Source: Amoebidium appalachense
Lineage: Eukaryota > Ichthyosporea
Assembly: GCA_963693365.1 (NCBI GenBank)
Contig: CAVNZM010000016.1
Coordinates: forward strand, 1,736,001-1,800,000
Length of the DNA stretch: 64,000 nucleotides
Direction: 5' to 3'
Position 1 is the first letter of the stretch. Each line of letters begins with the position of its first letter. Positions 21,215-33,127 of this stretch are shown here, one piece after another. The notes beneath the pieces were generated by a model that worked only from the letters and a program-made list of their open reading frames with translations, searched no databases and had not been told where the DNA came from. The translations under genes were made by a program, and so were the position numbers.

Positions 21215-21304
21215 TCTATGAAAACTACTCCGGGACGTGTGTTGCCTCTAGGGGGACATCCCCTTGGACGAAAGTGAACCTGCAATGGTTGTAAACCACG
21301 GCAA
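21215..21304 (-). repeat. B2 terminal repeat of DIRS element 1
   Basis: It matches B1 at 21784-21878 except for a six-base difference (CAAGTT present only in B1). It lies against the broken copia LTR at 21214. Confidence 0.85.
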
Positions 21305-21435
21305 GCCCCCAGTCATCAATTTATTGATCCGTGAGGTCCATGTGCCCAAAAAACGGGGGAAGTCTTCGCCCCGTGAAAAAAACAGCACGTATGTGTGGAT
21401 CAATGGGGGTTGTGTGTGGGTGTAGGTGGGTGGGT

Positions 21436-21783
21436 GAAAAGGAATATATAGCTGTAAGGCTGTGGATGCTAAACACAGAAGATGTGTTTGTAGCTTGCTG
21501 ATCTGCTAAAAACTGTCGTGCTTATATACCTAAGCCTACCGATCTGAGCCAATCAAAAATCGATCTAGTGATATGTGAAATCTGATCCGAGCCAATCATA
21601 ACTCGGTCTAGTGATCTGTGGTATCTGATGTTTTGACTGGCTAATAGGTGCCCGTGTGCGGGCAGCCAACCGCTAACTGCTAAAACACGAAATGAAGCCT
21701 ACATGGTTATGTTGGTATCGAACACCCATCCTACGTGTTTACCCAGAAAAATATTTATGTCAATAATTTCCACAAATAAAACC
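21436..21783 (-). repeat. A2 repeat of DIRS element 1 (internal copy of A1)
   Basis: This is a 348-bp copy of A1 (26314-26661) abutting B1, giving the B1-A2 junction that a circular intermediate would carry. It includes the promoter-like TATATAAG and the doubled ATCACTAGA(T/C)CGA motif. Confidence 0.85.
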
Positions 21784-21878
21784 TCTATGAAAACTACTCC
21801 GGGACGTGTGTTCAAGTTGCCTCTAGGGGGACATCCCCTTGGACGAAAGTGAACCTGCAATGGTTGTAAACCACGGCA
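21784..21878 (-). repeat. B1 repeat of DIRS element 1
   Basis: This is the internal copy of B2, next to A2. The A and B halves together form the reconstituted terminal repeat. Confidence 0.85.
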
Positions 21879-21906
21879 CGAGAGCAGTATGCTTGCTCCA
21901 AAGGTT

Positions 21907-22227
21907 TCACTTAAGAATAGAGGCGAATACACGTGTGGTGGTGGCAGCAATGGAGGCCGGACGAAGTCGGGTATAGATCAGGAAGCAGTCGGAGGACCAC
22001 CTGCCGAGTTGTTTGATCCGGGAGTCGTCGACCCCGGCCTCAGCCAGTGCTGTGGCCCCCCCGATGCGGAGGCTGTGTCCGGCAAACCGGGAGGGTGAGA
22101 GGCCTGCCCAGGAGAGGAGGGCACGGAAATCGGCAGAGAAAGCACTCTTGGTGTAGGGGATGCCACCGAGACTGAAGAGGGGGTGGGGGGGGGAGGGGGG
22201 GTTTTATAAGGAAAAGGGGGGGGGGAA

Positions 22228-22262
<35 letters not shown>

Positions 22263-22952
22263 GGGGGGGGGTGTACATCCGTCTTAGAGGTTGGCAGGTG
22301 GAGGGTGGCATGGGACAAAGTACCGGTGGGGGTGTAGCTGAAGGTCACGTCCTTCCGTTTAACGTGACGGGACGGGTCGAAAGAAGTCAGGGTCTTGGAG
22401 GTAAATTCCCCTGAACGGAGGAGACCACAGAAACCGACGATGAGGGCCGTCCATAGCCGGAGATTGGCCGAGGAGGCCTTGGTGGGGCACTGGCCATGGA
22501 GTAGGCGGAGGTGGGAGGGGAGGAGGGGTTCCCTGGTGGATGAGCGGGGTCGGATGTTGTGAGAAAGCTGCCATCGGCCCACCCCCCGTAGGAACCAGGC
22601 CAGAGACTTGTCGTGGGGGTAGGGAGCAGGGAGGCCCATGTCGAGGTGGAGCCTGGTGATGGCCGAATTGTAGCCGGTTAAGGAAGAGGCCTGTACCCCT
22701 CGTTGGGCACACCAGGCGAGAAAAAGTTGCACGGTGTGTGGGGAGGCCGGGAGGGAGGACCCGGAGGAGGATTGCAGCCGAGATGCCACACAGAAATCGA
22801 TGAACACTTTTTGCACCCGGGAGTAAAAGGCCCGAGAGTCGAGGTTGAGACTCAGGGCCTGGCATTCCTGCAGGGTAGTGGTGGCTCGAAGCAGCTCGGT
22901 TGGAGCAAAGTGGGGGGCCAATCTGCCAGTGTTGCTCTGGAACGGGAGATCT
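21907..22952 (-). pseudogene. Tyrosine recombinase of DIRS element 1, broken by a poly-C patch
   Basis: The N-terminal SAM-like part and the first catalytic Arg (LLRSGE) and Lys (PTSKTD) match element 2. Then about 110 bases encoding the segment before LFSLGG are replaced by a C/T-rich tract (about 22172-22272). After it the frame is wrong, so the HxxR (GHSLRIGG), Trp and nucleophile Tyr follow out of frame. The enzyme would be inactive; the element could move only with a helper. Confidence 0.85.
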
Positions 22953-22974
22953 GGGGGGGGGGGGGGGGGGGGGG

Positions 22975-24657
22975 TTAGCCCAAGGGAAGGGATAGGAACT
23001 CGTGGACCCAGGAGGGGAAGGGGCAGGGCTCCGGTTGCAGGGAAGGTCGGAGTCGTCGGGCCCGGGGAAGTTGGTTACGAGAAATGGCATCGGCCAGATG
23101 GTTGAGGGGTCCTGGTAGGTAGGATGCCTGTAACGTAAATTGGTATTGCATTTCCATGCGGGTGATGAACCGAATAAGTTTGGCCATCACGGGGTGGGGG
23201 GAAGACCGGGAGTGCAGGTCAGACACAGCACCCGTGTTGTCGCATAAAATACGGACATGGTGGGTGGACCAGGAGGGGGCCCAGAGGGCCACGGCGGCTG
23301 CGATGGCCAGGAGTTCGATGACGGAAGAACCGAGTTTACCCTCATGAGCATAGAGGGCTTGGGTGGAGGGGGACCAGGGCATGAAGAACCATTGGTCGAG
23401 CCAGTGGCCTCCTAGACCCACCGATCCGGCAGCATCAGTGGCCAGGGTGGTGTATGTGGGGGGTGTGATGAGGTGCACCCCATTCCATGATGTGAGGAAC
23501 TGGTGCCATTCGGCTATGTCGGCCCGGGCGGCAGCAGTCAGTCGTATGTGGTGGTGGCCGGCAAGGTGTGGGTGGGTCCGGAGAAGGGCCCATAGGCGCT
23601 GGGAGAAGGCCCTCCCGGGGGGAACCAGCTGGGCACACCAGGTGAGTTTGCCGAGGAGGGACTGGAGGTCCCGAATGGTGATGGTGGGCTTTGGGTGGGA
23701 AGTGAGGTCGAGTAGGTCCGAGAGCTTGGAAGCCGGGATTCGTGCCTCCATGGTGATGGAGTCGAATTCGATACCGATGAAGACGACACGGGTAGCCGGG
23801 CCCTGCATCTTGTCTTCGGAGATGGCAATGTGCAGCTCTCGGCAGAGTTGCAGGAAGGTGGATAGGTGACGTTGGCACTGCTCTTGTGTGGGGGCGACTA
23901 TAATCCAGTCGTCTACGTAGTGGCGGATGAGGGTATTACCGTGCTGGTGTGCCAGCCACTGTAGGGTGGCCGCGATCCGTTCCCAGATGGCTGGGCTAGA
24001 TTTCAGGCCGAAGGGCAGTCTGGTTTCAACGTAAAAATGCCCTTGCCATTTGAATGCCATTAAGTGGTGGTCTTCCGGTCGGATGGGCATGTGCCGGAAG
24101 GCAGCCTGCACATCTGCCACGGCCATGTAGCAGCCGGGGCCTGCGTCGAGAATGAGTTGGGTGACATCCCGGGCGCGAATGTACTGAAGTTCGTCGGGGT
24201 AGGTGATGCTGTCATTGACACTGCTACCCCGGGGCCAGGAGAGGTGGTGGATTCGACGGTACTTGGGGGGGTTCCCTTTCTTGGTAACGGCGCCGATGGG
24301 GGAGGAACGGTGGACCGGAAATTCGTCAAAGAATTGGGCCGGGGAGAGGGGGCCGCGCAGGTGGCCGAGGGCGACTTCTTTGGCAATATCCACCGTGATA
24401 GCGGCAGCTGCCTCCGGGGTGGTGGGTAGGTTGGGGCCCACCCGAGAGGTGGAGGGGCCGCGATAGCCGATGTCGACGCCGAATTCGACATCGTGGAGGA
24501 GTTGTGCGGCGAATGGTTGGTCCGGGTAGGAGGCCAGCAGTTCCCGGAGGCGGGAGGTGTCAATGTGGTGCTGGGGCAGCGGGCGGGCCTCCGGGTCTGA
24601 GCCTCGGGGGAAGGGGTGGTTAGCAAGGGTGGTGTACCCTTGGGGAGATCCCGGCAG

Positions 24658-24719
<62 letters not shown>

Positions 24720-24834
24720 CAGGGCCCCGGGGGGTTAGAGTAGGGCAGCTGGGCCCAAGTGAGGGTTGGCAGGGAGGGCAGCGGGGCCCTGTGCAGGGGA
24801 ATGTGCCCGAGCACGCGGGGGTGTGGGCGGACAC
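22975..24834 (-). CDS. DIRS reverse transcriptase-RNase H (element 1)
   Basis: The frame is 619 codons from an ATG. A poly-proline run (about residues 40-60, from a 58-base poly-C tract at 24659-24716) follows a Cys/Pro-rich head. The RT has VADVQAAFRHMPI, RLPFGLKSSPAIWERI and the catalytic YVDD. The RNase H has TDAAGSVGLGG, SSVIELLAI and ILCDNTGAV, keeping the acidic residues. It copies the element's RNA into DNA and removes the RNA strand. The frame is intact here, whereas in element 2 a 32-base C-run puts the same ATG out of frame. The product ends 22 bases before the poly-C that separates it from the recombinase. Confidence 0.9.
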
Positions 24835-25112
24835 AGAGGTAGAAGAAGGGGGGGGGGAGGGAGTGCTAGGTGAGTGTAAGGGGGGGGGGAGGCTCGTGGG
24901 ATGGGGGGGGGAGTAAAATTATGTGCAGTGGCCAGAATAAACGTCTTTGTGTAGGGACATTTATTCTTGACGCGCGCGGGCGCCGTAGTTGGCCTGCGAA
25001 ATTTTGTACTCAGCCCTATTGGCCCGTTCTCCCGAGCTCCGTTTCCCTGTACTCGTGTGTCCTAGCTCCTAACCCCTATGTTCTGAGCTGTGTGTGTGGG
25101 TGTGCGCGTAGA

Positions 25113-26282
25113 CTAGGCATTGTGCTTGCAGTCTTTGCGGGGGTGTGTGCCAGAGCAGAGCGGGCACACGTGGGAGAAGGGGCAGGGCTGCTTAGCGCAG
25201 GACCGACCGTTAATGTGGAAATTCCTGCAGTGCGTCGCGGGTAGATCCACGGGTCGGGCCGGTTTTGCCGGGCCGGGTTGCGGGCCAGGGCGGTTAGGGG
25301 TTTGACCCCCGCCGGGCTTGTGGGGCGGCTTAAAGCCGTCAAGACCACAGCCGGGCTTGGGGTACATGGGGCAGGCCGCGCTGGGGTGGTCGGGGAAGCC
25401 ACAGCGCTGACATGCGTCCGGGATGAGCAGAGTGGGTGGCAGGAGGAGATCCTGGTGGAGTTGGGCGAGCAGGTTGGGACACTCGATCGGAGCCCGACCC
25501 TGCTGGTGGGCAACGGTGCGGGCGTATACGTCATAGTTGTGGATCTGGGCCCACGGGTATCGGGTGCTGAGGCGAGTGATGTGCTGAGTCCAAAGTACGT
25601 CTTTGTCCGTGGGGAGGCCGAGGTGGTGCTTGGCGGCCATGTAATGGGTCCAAGCTTGGATCCAAATGACGAGTGAACGCAGGGGAACGGGTTTGTCTTG
25701 GCGAAAAGTCTCGATGCTGCCGTCGTCGGCCATGCGCAGATGCTGACCTTTCTTGGATGGGGCCAGGAGGGCGGCGGGGGTGAACTTATACAGGTCGACG
25801 AAACGATTGGCGCGCAAATCTGCCAGCACATCCGCGGGGGGAAGCGGGAGTGTGCCCGGCTGAATGTCGCCAGTGTTCTCACCTGTGATGGGGGGCGCGG
25901 GCAGGGCAGGTAGGTCTAGGTCAGGGCCGAGATGCAGCCCCGGGGAAACCTCCCCGGGTGTGGAGGGCGCGGCGGGGGGCGCGGGAGGGTCGCGGTTGGT
26001 GAGAGCAGCCAGGACGCCAGCCATCTGGGTGCTGATGGCGGTGAGGGCGGCCAGGACGGCGTCTTGAGAAGTCATCTGCGGGGACGGCGGGGCCTGAGGG
26101 GGGACTTCAGGAGTGGAGGGGAGAGTAGCCGGCGGGTCCGGGTCCGTGGTGGTATGGGCCGCTGGAGGCGCGTCAGTGTCCGCGGGAGCGTTGGTCAGCC
26201 TGTGGCGGAGGTCGCTGCGGGTCAGGCGCTTAGGTGCCGCGGCAGGGGCGGCGGCTGAGGCCTGGCGCTTTTTCGGCGGCAT
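25113..26282 (-). CDS. DIRS Gag-like protein (element 1)
   Basis: The frame is 389 codons from the first good ATG (MPPKKRQ), just after A1. The N-terminus is basic, then Pro/Ala-rich and low in complexity. The central part (about 130-290) is the probable assembly domain. The C-terminus has two Cys/His clusters, CQRCGFPDHPSAAC and CRNFHINGRSC...CPFSHVC followed by CPLCSGTHPRKDC, typical of nucleic-acid-binding fingers of DIRS Gags. The protein is identical in element 2, which argues for recent movement or selection. Confidence 0.85.
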   Translation of the reverse strand: MPPKKRQASAAAPAAAPKRLTRSDLRHRLTNAPADTDAPPAAHTTTDPDPPATLPSTPEVPPQAPPSPQMTSQDAVLAALTAISTQMAGVLAALTNRDPPAPPAAPSTPGEVSPGLHLGPDLDLPALPAPPITGENTGDIQPGTLPLPPADVLADLRANRFVDLYKFTPAALLAPSKKGQHLRMADDGSIETFRQDKPVPLRSLVIWIQAWTHYMAAKHHLGLPTDKDVLWTQHITRLSTRYPWAQIHNYDVYARTVAHQQGRAPIECPNLLAQLHQDLLLPPTLLIPDACQRCGFPDHPSAACPMYPKPGCGLDGFKPPHKPGGGQTPNRPGPQPGPAKPARPVDLPATHCRNFHINGRSCAKQPCPFSHVCPLCSGTHPRKDCKHNA

Positions 26283-26313
26283 GCTGACCGGCGTAGGGAA
26301 AGATAGGGAGAAT

Positions 26314-26661
26314 GAAAAGGAATATATAGCTGTAAGGCTGTGGATGCTAAACACAGAAGATGTGTTTGTAGCTTGCTGATCTGCTAAAAACTGTCGTGCT
26401 TATATACCTAAGCCTACCGATCTGAGCCAATCAAAAATCGATCTAGTGATATGTGAAATCTGATCCGAGCCAATCATAACTCGGTCTAGTGATCTGTGGT
26501 ATCTGATGTTTTGACTGGCTAATAGGTGCCCGTGTGCGGGCAGCCAACCGCTAACTGCTAAAACACGAAATGAAGCCTACATGGTTATGTTGGTATCGAA
26601 CACCCATCCTACGTGTTTACCCAGAAAAATATTTATGTCAATAATTTCCACAAATAAAACC
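26314..26661 (-). repeat. A1 terminal repeat of DIRS element 1 (promoter end)
   Basis: This is the 5' end of the element. It holds a TATA-like sequence (TATATAAG on the minus strand near 26397-26404) about 120 bases before the Gag ATG, and two copies of an ATTGGCTC-containing motif (CCAAT-box complement) spaced about 50 bases apart. It is the same as A2. Confidence 0.8.
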
Positions 26662-27068
26662 ACCGCGGCCCCCTCGTAGTACACAAAAAAGAATAATTAT
26701 ATGCCCCCCGCCCGCGTCACCACCCCCTTAAAACACTTCTCCCCCCCCCCCCACGAATTATGTCTCCTCCCCCCTGTTCCTTTGCGATATCTAAGGCACA
26801 AGTGGTATTGGCAATGTCACGAATACATCTATAATACTGTCACCAATACGGACACAGCTAAGGACACCATATATTGGTTATAGTCTCAGTATATACTGCC
26901 AGTATGTTCGAATGCGAACAAATCATTACGTAGGAGGTACTATCAATATACTACCAGTACCTGTACGATATACACACGTCATATACAATACATTTGCAGT
27001 ATAATATGGGTGCATTTCCGTACCAAGATTGAGAAGGGCAACGGCCATAACAAGTGGTCCTCACGTTT
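26662..27068. other. Flank of DIRS element 1
   Basis: About 400 bases of ordinary AT-rich DNA with a short C-run (26741-26751). It does not continue the copia LTR cut at 21214, so the element is not a clean insertion into that LTR. It is probably the 3' flank of the gene ending at 27069. Confidence 0.5.
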
Positions 27069-27190
27069 TTAGCACCTCAAAATATAAAAGTTCTTTGTTT
27101 TGAATACTGTTCCTGGGGAAGATGTTCCCGTGGTCCGTGGTACAAACGTCACCGAACGTCCTACCATTAAACCTTTCACCAGCCTACATC
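27069..27190 (-). CDS. Terminal exon of an unrecognised host gene
   Basis: After a textbook acceptor (pyrimidine-rich, ending CTTACACAG) the minus strand is open for 39 codons to TAA. It reads protein-like: CRLVKGLMVGRSVTFVPR, then TGTSSPGTVF and KTKNFYILRC at the end. It starts in phase 1. No family is recognised. The upstream exons must lie beyond 27191 in repeat-rich DNA; I could not place them. Confidence 0.55.
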
Positions 27191-28460
<1,270 letters not shown>

Positions 28461-28482
28461 AAAAAAACACACACGCACACAG

Positions 28483-28516
<34 letters not shown>

Positions 28517-28657
28517 AACACACACAGCATTCGACACCGTCCAATCTTGTTCTCACCAAGGCATCCACATGCTCGCACACAATGCAAAAACATGCACTCC
28601 AAAAACATGCACTCACACACACGCACGCACATGCACACCGGGACACACACACACACC

Positions 28658-28723
<66 letters not shown>

Positions 28724-28952
28724 ACACACACACAACGTACACAGACATGCTCACACACACAAACACACAACACACACACACACACATACAGAGAGACACA
28801 CACACATATGCACACACACGGTGCATTTCCTCCCCTCCCCTTCCCTCTCCACAGAGCACACACACACACACACGTGCACACATGCACACACACGGTGCAT
28901 CCCCCCCCCCCCCCCTTCCCTCTCAACTGAGCACATACACACACACATACAT

Positions 28953-28999
<47 letters not shown>

Positions 29000-29147
29000 C
29001 ACACATGCACACATGCACGGACACGAATCCCCCCTTGCCCTTCCCTCTCCACCGAGCACATGCACACATGCACAGACATGCACATACACACACACACCAC
29101 ACACGACGCACACAGACATGCACACACAGACAAACACACAACACACA

Positions 29148-29210
<63 letters not shown>

Positions 29211-29684
29211 CACACACACGGTGCATTTCCCCCCTCCCCTTCCCTCTCCACAGAGCACACACACACACACGTGCACACATGCACACACACGGTGCATCCC
29301 CCCTCTCCCCCCCCTTCCCTTTCAACTGAGCACATACACACACACAGACATACACACACACACAACATACACAGACATCCACACATCAGACACAGACACG
29401 CATACACACACACACACACACACACATGCACATATGCACACACAGACACACACACATGCACATGTACACTCACACATGCACACACGCACACACGCAAACA
29501 CGCACATACACACACACATACAGATATGCACACACACACACAGTCTCTCTCTCTTTCTCTCCCTCCCTCCCTCCCTCCCTGCCCCCTCCCTCCCTCCCTC
29601 CCAACCATCCCTCCCTCCCTCCCTCCGTCCCTCCCTCCCTCCCTCCCTCCCTCCCTCCCTCCCCCTCCCTCCCTCCCTCCCTCC

Positions 29685-29727
<43 letters not shown>

Positions 29728-30000
29728 ACACACATGCACATGCACATGCACATGCACATGCACATGCACACTCACATATGCACTCACACACACACGCAAA
29801 CACACACACACACACACACACACATACAGACATGCACACTCTCTCTCTTTCTCTCTTTCTCTCCCTCCCTCCCTCCCTCCCTCCCCCCTCCCTCCCTCCC
29901 TCCCTCCCAACCCTCCCTCCCTCCCTCCCTCACACATACACACATACACACACACGTACACACGTACACACGTACACACGTACACATATAACCCTCTCTT
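28461..30000. repeat. Compound CA/CT microsatellite with higher-order duplication
   Basis: These are long CA arrays (28665-28720, 28955-28998, 29150-29210, 29690-29720) with CCCT blocks (29555-29690, 29860-29932). A complex word, GGTGCAT then CCCCTTCCCTCTCCACAGAGCAC, recurs at about 28818 and 29219, and GGTGCATCCCCCC...CTCTCAACTGAGCACATAC at about 28893 and 29290, so a block of about 400 bp is duplicated. CATGCA octamers alternate near 29731-29768. Confidence 0.7.
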
Positions 30001-30344
30001 CTCTTATGTAGTATCGTAGGAACGCTTGACAAAGGTACTACACGGGTGTTGGTTGGATGATGACAGTACATGTACCAGTGGGATAGATGCTCTTTACTCC
30101 AGGCAATGTACCAGTGTGTCGATTGATTTAGCTAATATTAGATCTATGTTTAGCTGTGTGTTGTTTTTTCTCCTTTTTGTATTTAAGGCCTGGCCGGCCT
30201 CATAAAATGCTATTTAATCTTACTCGAGATCGAGCTTTTTTGGCCTTGAAGGCCGATCTTAATAAAGTACTGTGAATGTGTCCCCTGATGAGGGACTCTA
30301 GTCGATATATCTGCAAAACGACCCCCCCCCCCCCCCCCCCCCTT

Positions 30345-30389
<45 letters not shown>

Positions 30390-30616
30390 AAAACAAACAA
30401 AAAAGAAAGAAAAAAAGAGCGAGAGAATCCTTGTTTCTCGTATGTTACCAGCACGTAAGCAAGTATTTTATTCATTCACAATACATTGTTAGGTATGTGT
30501 AGTATATTATGGTGTTATTATTTTTTGGTTTACAATATGGTGTCCACATTCCCAATATATCGTTATTGTCGACCAACTACTATGGTAGTGTAATGCTATG
30601 ATGACAATTTGTGCAT
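30001..30616. other. Spacer with palindromic GGCC segment and CA array
   Basis: The region 30184-30265 contains GGCCTGGCCGGCC and TGGCCTTGAAGGCC, followed by a C-run (30323-30342) and a CA array (30347-30382). A CTGATGAG word (30287) recalls a hammerhead core but lacks GAAA. No gene. Confidence 0.5.
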
Positions 30617-31230
30617 GCGTTACTTATAAGCATCGGGTTTTTTCACTAACTACCCACAGAGTAGCTTCTAGCACGATAAATTCACCACAAATTATAAGGG
30701 GAGATGGTGAATGTGCCCTTGGAGTACGAGGGCCACACGAAAAAAACACAACGTTGTAGCTCGAATAGAACCCCCCTTGTAGCATAGTATATGTACATGT
30801 GTTACTTACACATTATTGGTTTTTTCAATAACTACCCACAGAACAGCTTCTAGCACGAGACATTTACCACACAGTTTATGGGGGGGATGGTGAATGTGCC
30901 CCTGGAGTACGAGGGTCACACGAAAAAAACACAACGTTGTAGCTCGAATAGAACCCCCCTTGTAGCATAATATATGTACATGTGTTACCTAGACATTATT
31001 GGTTTTTTCAATAACTACCCACAGAACAGCTTCTAGCACGAGACATTTACCACACAGTTTATGGGGGGGATGGTGAATGTGCCCCTGGAGTACGAGGGTC
31101 ACACAAAAAAAACACAACGTTGTAGCTCGAATAGAACCCCCCTTGTAGCTGATAATATATGTACATGTGTTACTTACACATTATTGGTTTTTTCGATAAC
31201 TACCCACAGAACAGCTTCTAGCACGAGAAT
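30617..31230. repeat. 183-bp tandem repeat, just over three copies
   Basis: GATGGTGAATGTGCCC recurs at about 30703, 30886 and 31069, a period of 183. Each unit also has AACACAACGTTGTAGCTCG (AACGTT palindrome), TATATGTACATGTGTTAC and CCCACAGAACAGCTTCTAGC. Copies are 90% or more alike. A fourth, partial unit ends near 31230 at a G-run. It has no long frame; satellite-like. Confidence 0.85.
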
Positions 31231-31419
31231 GGGGGGGGGGGGCACCTGTGACACCACCTCGGAAGACTGGGGTCACATGTGTGGTGCACACGGTGGGTAA
31301 ATATCATCAAACTGTAGCTGCAAAAGAATGTGCAATTATGCATCACTGTCTGGTATTTGCCTATCCCCCCCCCCCCCCCCCCCCCCCCCCCCCGCCCCCG
31401 CCCCCCCCCCCCCCCCACC

Positions 31420-31456
<37 letters not shown>

Positions 31457-31516
31457 ACCCCAGGCCGCCTCTCCACACCACACACACACGCACCACACAC
31501 ACACACACTGCTGCAG
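31231..31516. other. Poly-C spacer with a possible exon
   Basis: Plus-strand 31242-31296 is open (CDTTSEDWGHMCGAHG) and stops at GG/GTAAAT, a plausible donor, but no acceptor is evident because a G-run precedes it. The rest is poly-C (31366-31456) and CA repeats. Confidence 0.35.
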
Positions 31517-31558
31517 AGCTACATGGATGCCTTCACCATCACGCGTGACGATATTTAA
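31517..31558 (+). CDS. Candidate terminal mic­ro-exon
   Basis: After a CA tract and the acceptor CTGCTGCAG, thirteen codons (SYMDAFTITRDDI) end in TAA. Another phase is also open (MPSPSRVTIFN then a stop), so the frame is uncertain. It may be the 3' exon of a plus-strand gene that includes the open stretch at 31242-31296. Weak evidence. Confidence 0.25.
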   Translation, partial: SYMDAFTITRDDI

Positions 31559-32080
31559 TTAGTATTGGTGATATTGCACCAATACGTAACGTATATTGGT
31601 AATAGATAGTACATAGAATATATATATCACACGAATATAAATAATACGAGAGCCATATGGGGACCCCTTCCTGAATCGCACGCACGCGTGTATACGTCGC
31701 GTTGAAGATGTACTCCATCAACCAACTATTAACATAACAACGAGTACACAGGCCTGCCCGGGTGTACATACACGTCTGGGTGTTCACATCTTCCCCCACA
31801 CATGACCTTTCTACGTAAAGCGGGGATAGGCCTCGAGTAAACAGCGTTAACGTTATAACTTAAGCTCCGTCGGAACGTATGGCAACGGTGTCCGAAATAT
31901 GTCCACCATATCGCCAACCTCACCGATCCGCCGAGAATCGATCCAATCACATTATGTACACCATGGGAATCCGCTTCTGATAGCAAATAGTGATTGGCTA
32001 AACCCAATCCGGTTTGCAATTTTTTGTCCGTTTAAGCCTGTACGCACGTTGTTTGCTCCATTTCTCTTCCCCCTTCCCGC
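31559..32080. other. AT-rich spacer
   Basis: This is complex sequence with several CCAAT/ATTGG words (31563, 31592, 31993). A minus-strand frame (31729-32019) is open but shows no motif, splice sites or codon pattern I trust. No gene called. Confidence 0.45.
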
Positions 32081-32190
32081 AGGTCCGCAGGTGCTTTCCC
32101 GCAGGTCGCCTGGTCGCAGGTCCCTTCCCGCAGGTCGCCTGGTCGCAGTTCCCTTCCCGCAGGTCGCCTGGTCACAGGTCCCATCCGCAG
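32080..32190. repeat. Short tandem repeat, about 29-bp unit
   Basis: The unit TTCCCGCAGGTCGCCTGGTC recurs at about 32096, 32125 and 32154 with small changes. Each unit carries CCGCAG/GT, a repeated splice-acceptor-like and donor-like word, just before the first copy of the 427-bp unit. Confidence 0.75.
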
Positions 32191-32273
32191 GTCGCGCAGC
32201 CACCGTGCTGAATGGTTTCGACCATGCTGCATGCTGCAGCATCTTCGCCTACCAGCTGAATGGCCGTTTGAAG
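32191..32273 (+). CDS. Candidate exon, copy 1 of the triplicated unit
   Basis: Between CCGCAG and GTTAGT the block is open in phase 1 and reads RAATVLNGFDHAACCSIFAY, ending QLNGRLK. In copies 2 (32618-32700) and 3 (33045-33127) the same frame hits TAA where copy 1 has TAC, so only copy 1 can be coding in this frame. A different frame stays open in all three copies. No product is recognised. Confidence 0.35.
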
Positions 32274-32617
32274 GTTAGTTTTGTGTTGCCTGCTTTTGTG
32301 CATGTGGCGTTTGTCTGTCTGGTCTGTGTCCGTGCCTGTGAATATGTCTGTGTCTGTGTCTGTGTCTGTGTGCGTGTGTGTGTATGTGTGTGCGTGCGTG
32401 TGTGTGTGCCTGCTGGCTGCAGATGCACGTTGCCTTTTCACGTTCATGAACCAGCGACTGTGGGCACTACTTTTGCTGTTAGCACTATAGCTATCATCCC
32501 CTCCACCAGTCGTTCAAGCTATTTTCTGCTTCTCTAGACTTCATAAGTTCTGGTCCGGGTTTCCGTCCTTACTATGTTTGAGGTTGGTTCTGTCGACTCT
32601 TTTTTTGCCCTCCGCAG

Positions 32618-33127
32618 GTCGCGCAGCCACCGTGCTGAATGGTTTCGACCATGCTGCATGCTGCAGCTTCTTCGCCTAACGGCTGAAAGGCCGTTTGAAG
32701 GTTAGTTTTGTGTTGCCTGCTTTTGTGCATGTGGCGTTTGTCTGTCTGGTCTGTGTCCGTGCCTGTGAATATGTCTGTGTCTGTGTCTGTGTCTGTGTGC
32801 GTGTGTGTGTATGTGTGTGCGTGCGTGTGCGTGTGCCTGCTGGCTGCAGATGCACGTTGCCTTTTCACGTTCATGAACCAGCGACTGTGGGCACTACTTT
32901 TGCTGTTAGCACTATAGCTATCATCCCCTCCCCCAGTCGTTCAAGCTATTTTCTGCTTCTCTAGACTTCATAAGTTCTGGTCCGGGTTTCCGTCCTTACT
33001 AAGTTTGAGGTTGGTTCTGTCGACTCTTTTTTTGCCCTCCGCAGGTCGCGCAGCCACCGTGCTGAATGGTTTCGACCATGCTGCATGCTGCAGCTTCTTC
33101 GCCTAACGGCTGAAAGGCCGTTTGAAG
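32618..33127 (+). pseudogene. Degenerate copies 2 and 3 of the exon
   Basis: The two copies (32618-32700 and 33045-33127) keep the splice-like borders but carry a TAA in the frame that is open in copy 1. If spliced in, they would end the protein early, so they may be skipped, act as poison exons, or be non-coding duplicates. Confidence 0.3.

Larger units (their letters stand above)
21215..26661 (-). mobile_element. DIRS/PAT-like element 1 with split direct repeats
   Basis: Minus-strand order: A1 (26314-26661), Gag (25113-26282), RT-RNase H (22975-24834), tyrosine recombinase (21907-22952, damaged), B1 (21784-21878), A2 (21436-21783), a spacer and B2 (21215-21304). The pattern A1-genes-B1-A2-B2 is that of PAT/Ngaro-type members of the DIRS order, which integrate a circular intermediate by tyrosine recombinase instead of integrase and leave no target duplication. 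The copy is about 99% like element 2 (35676-41059) in coding sequence, but its recombinase gene is disrupted. Confidence 0.9.

Noticed and set aside
21215-26661. Clean insertion of DIRS element 1 into the third copia LTR
   Set aside because: The right flank (26662 onward) does not continue the LTR, so the junction is not a simple insertion.
28569-30019. 480-codon His/Thr-rich frame
   Set aside because: It is compound CA/CT microsatellite, low complexity throughout, with no conserved residues.
30280-30325. Hammerhead-ribozyme-like CTGATGAG followed by a small GACT/AGTC hairpin
   Set aside because: The conserved GAAA is GATA here and no flanking stem with a cleavage triplet is evident.
31729-32019. 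96-codon minus-strand frame
   Set aside because: No motif, splice borders or partner exon; composition is like the surrounding AT-rich DNA.
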